Part shown: piece by piece, positions 4,800 to 5,716 of the stretch
Numbering within the stretch: the stretch's first letter is position 1
How the letters are laid out: each line of letters begins with the position of its first letter
Assembly: GCA_900555525.1 (NCBI GenBank)
Contig: USLP01000103.1
Span: forward strand, 1 to 5,716
Length of the DNA stretch: 5,716 bases
Direction: 5' to 3'
Source of the DNA: an uncultured Eubacteriales bacterium
GTDB lineage: Bacteria; Bacillota; Clostridia; UMGS1840
Notes under the pieces: generated by a model
What the model was told of the DNA's origin: nothing
Databases searched by the model: none
The model's input: the letters and a program-made list of their open reading frames with translations, nothing else
Program-made: the position numbers and the translations under genes

Positions 4800-5612
4800 A
4801 TGAAGATGAAACATACAACAAAATTCGGGCAAATTATACTTAATGTTATTTTTATAATTATTTCATGTATGTATATTATCCCCTTTATGCTTTTAATATC
4901 AATATCAATTTCAAACGAGGGCTATTTGAAGAAACAAGGATATTCACTTATTCCGAGGCAAATAGATTTCGAAGCTTACAAGCAAATATTCCGTAATCCA
5001 AATGCAATCTTGGATGCTTACGGTGTAACAATTATATTTACGGTTATGACGGTTCTTTTGGGAGTTATTATTATGTGTATGGCGGCATATCCGCTTTCCA
5101 GAAAAAATTGCAAATTCAGAAATGCTTTTAGCTTTTATCTGTTTTTTACAATGCTTTTTTCCGGTGGACTTGTTCCGTCTTACATAATAAATTCAAAATA
5201 TTTGCATATTGATAATACAATTTGGGTTTATATTCTTCCGGGAATTATGAGTGCGTGGTACACATTTATTATCCGTTCTTTTTTCCAGGGGCTGCCAAAC
5301 GAGCTTATTGAAGCTGCAAAAATTGACGGAGCCGGAGTAAAAGAGACTTTCTGGGAAATTACAATACCGCTATTGAAACCGACAACGTACTTTGTAACAC
5401 TGGTAACTGCAATTTCGTCTTTTCAGATTTTTGATTTAATCTATGTTATGACCTCCGGAGGCCCTGCAAATTCTACAAATGTAATAGTCTATTCCATATA
5501 CAAATACGCGTTTGAATATTTTGACATTGGTAAGTCCTGCGCTTTAGCCTATATTCTGTTCGGGATAATTTTTGTTCTGGCACTTGCCCAAAAACAATTC
5601 CGCAATAACTAA
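4800..5612 (+). CDS. Carbohydrate ABC transporter permease, LplC-like front with UgpA-like back (hybrid)
   Basis: Second membrane subunit of the sugar importer: 270 residues and about six membrane segments (roughly 11-34, 73-97, 109-131, 140-162, 195-216, 246-265). The front is LplC/YtcP-like: CMYIIPFMLLISISISNEGY, YSLIP, AYPLSRK, and above all LFFTMLFSGGLVPSY (114-128) with WVYILPG (142-148). The EAA loop is EAAKIDGAG (171-179). What follows is not LplC-like but matches the UgpA/MalF class: FWEITIPLLKPTTYF (184-198), FDLIYVMTSGGPANST (211-226) and VYSIYKYAFEYFDIG (230-244). The frame is open throughout, so the hybrid could fold and work. It ends QKQFRNN, without the Trp-Val-x-Tyr type tail usual in that class. 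ATG 4800 follows the first permease by 10 bases. The transporter call is certain; the hybrid reading rests on remembered family patterns. Confidence 0.93.
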   Translation: MKMKHTTKFGQIILNVIFIIISCMYIIPFMLLISISISNEGYLKKQGYSLIPRQIDFEAYKQIFRNPNAILDAYGVTIIFTVMTVLLGVIIMCMAAYPLSRKNCKFRNAFSFYLFFTMLFSGGLVPSYIINSKYLHIDNTIWVYILPGIMSAWYTFIIRSFFQGLPNELIEAAKIDGAGVKETFWEITIPLLKPTTYFVTLVTAISSFQIFDLIYVMTSGGPANSTNVIVYSIYKYAFEYFDIGKSCALAYILFGIIFVLALAQKQFRNN

Positions 5613-5716
5613 GGATGTTGAATTTTCGTTAACAATTTGCAGTATTCATCCATTACGATATTTAAAAATACGCACATTTTTTGTAATTTTTTATATAGAA
5701 AGTGAACCTTCTTCTT
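5613..5716. other. Right-edge stretch with a minus-strand open frame (possible gene end)
   Basis: No solute-binding protein start, ribosome site or terminator hairpin is visible on the plus strand in these 104 bases. On the minus strand one frame is open from the window edge at 5716 to a TAG at 5611-5609, giving 35 codons that end KLLTKIQHP and overlap the permease stop. It may be the 3' end of a convergent gene lying outside the window. It is short, AT-rich and matches nothing I recognise, so it may also be chance. Confidence 0.2.

Noticed and set aside
5642..5671. Inverted repeat GTATT/AATAC as a terminator after the second permease
   Set aside because: Only five weak base pairs around a 20-base loop in AT-rich DNA; not stable enough to call.
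1..5716. CRISPR array, tRNA, rRNA or complete insertion sequence
   Set aside because: No regularly spaced repeats, cloverleaf-like segments, conserved rRNA stretches or transposase with terminal repeats were found on reading both strands.

Overview
The window looks like chromosome of a low-GC Clostridia-type member of the Bacillota, possibly a gut or other anaerobic polysaccharide degrader. The basis is strong AGGAGG-type ribosome binding sites, A/T-rich codon use, a YicC protein of the kind common in this phylum, and LplB/LplC-type sugar permeases with an AraC regulator and a GH43 enzyme. No species can be named from the sequence.

Left block (1-2001, + strand, moderate GC). This is a tight housekeeping operon. 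It holds the 3' part of cysS (cysteinyl-tRNA synthetase, entering from the left edge), a DUF523/TudS-like Fe-S desulfidase overlapping cysS by 16 bases, and a YicC-family endoribonuclease 5 bases further on. A perfect 12-bp-stem terminator closes it. The genes share an RNA theme: tRNA charging, thiolated-base handling and RNA decay.

Middle scar (about 2000-2370). A compact HU/IHF-like DNA-binding ORF begins on the T-tract of that terminator, with no promoter or convincing ribosome binding site. It overlaps a well-formed start (ribosome site plus ATG) of a second gene that stops after 10 codons. That stub meets, on the opposite strand, the broken end of a GH43 glycosidase gene. Two genes that converge and are both cut at the same point mark a deletion or rearrangement junction near 2361-2370. 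The HU-like part is probably a phage or mobile-element remnant.

Right block (about 2364-5716, visibly AT-richer). This is a carbohydrate-uptake locus. An AraC-family regulator and the surviving N-terminal third of the GH43 enzyme are on the minus strand. A 333-base divergent control region separates them from two CUT1-type sugar ABC permease genes on the plus strand. The first permease is a normal LplB/YteP-like protein. The second reads as a hybrid: its first two thirds resemble LplC/YtcP and its last third, after the EAA loop, resembles UgpA/MalF-type permeases. It also ends a few residues early. No solute-binding protein or ATPase gene is visible. The likely logic is that AraC senses a plant-type oligosaccharide and drives the permeases, while GH43 once trimmed the imported sugar and is now dead here.

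The window therefore carries up to three candidate breakpoints (about 2002, about 2366 and within 5295-5351), plus a fourth suspicion at about 5609. This could be a genuinely rearranged genome or partly an assembly artefact. I see no CRISPR array, tRNA, rRNA, riboswitch or complete insertion sequence.
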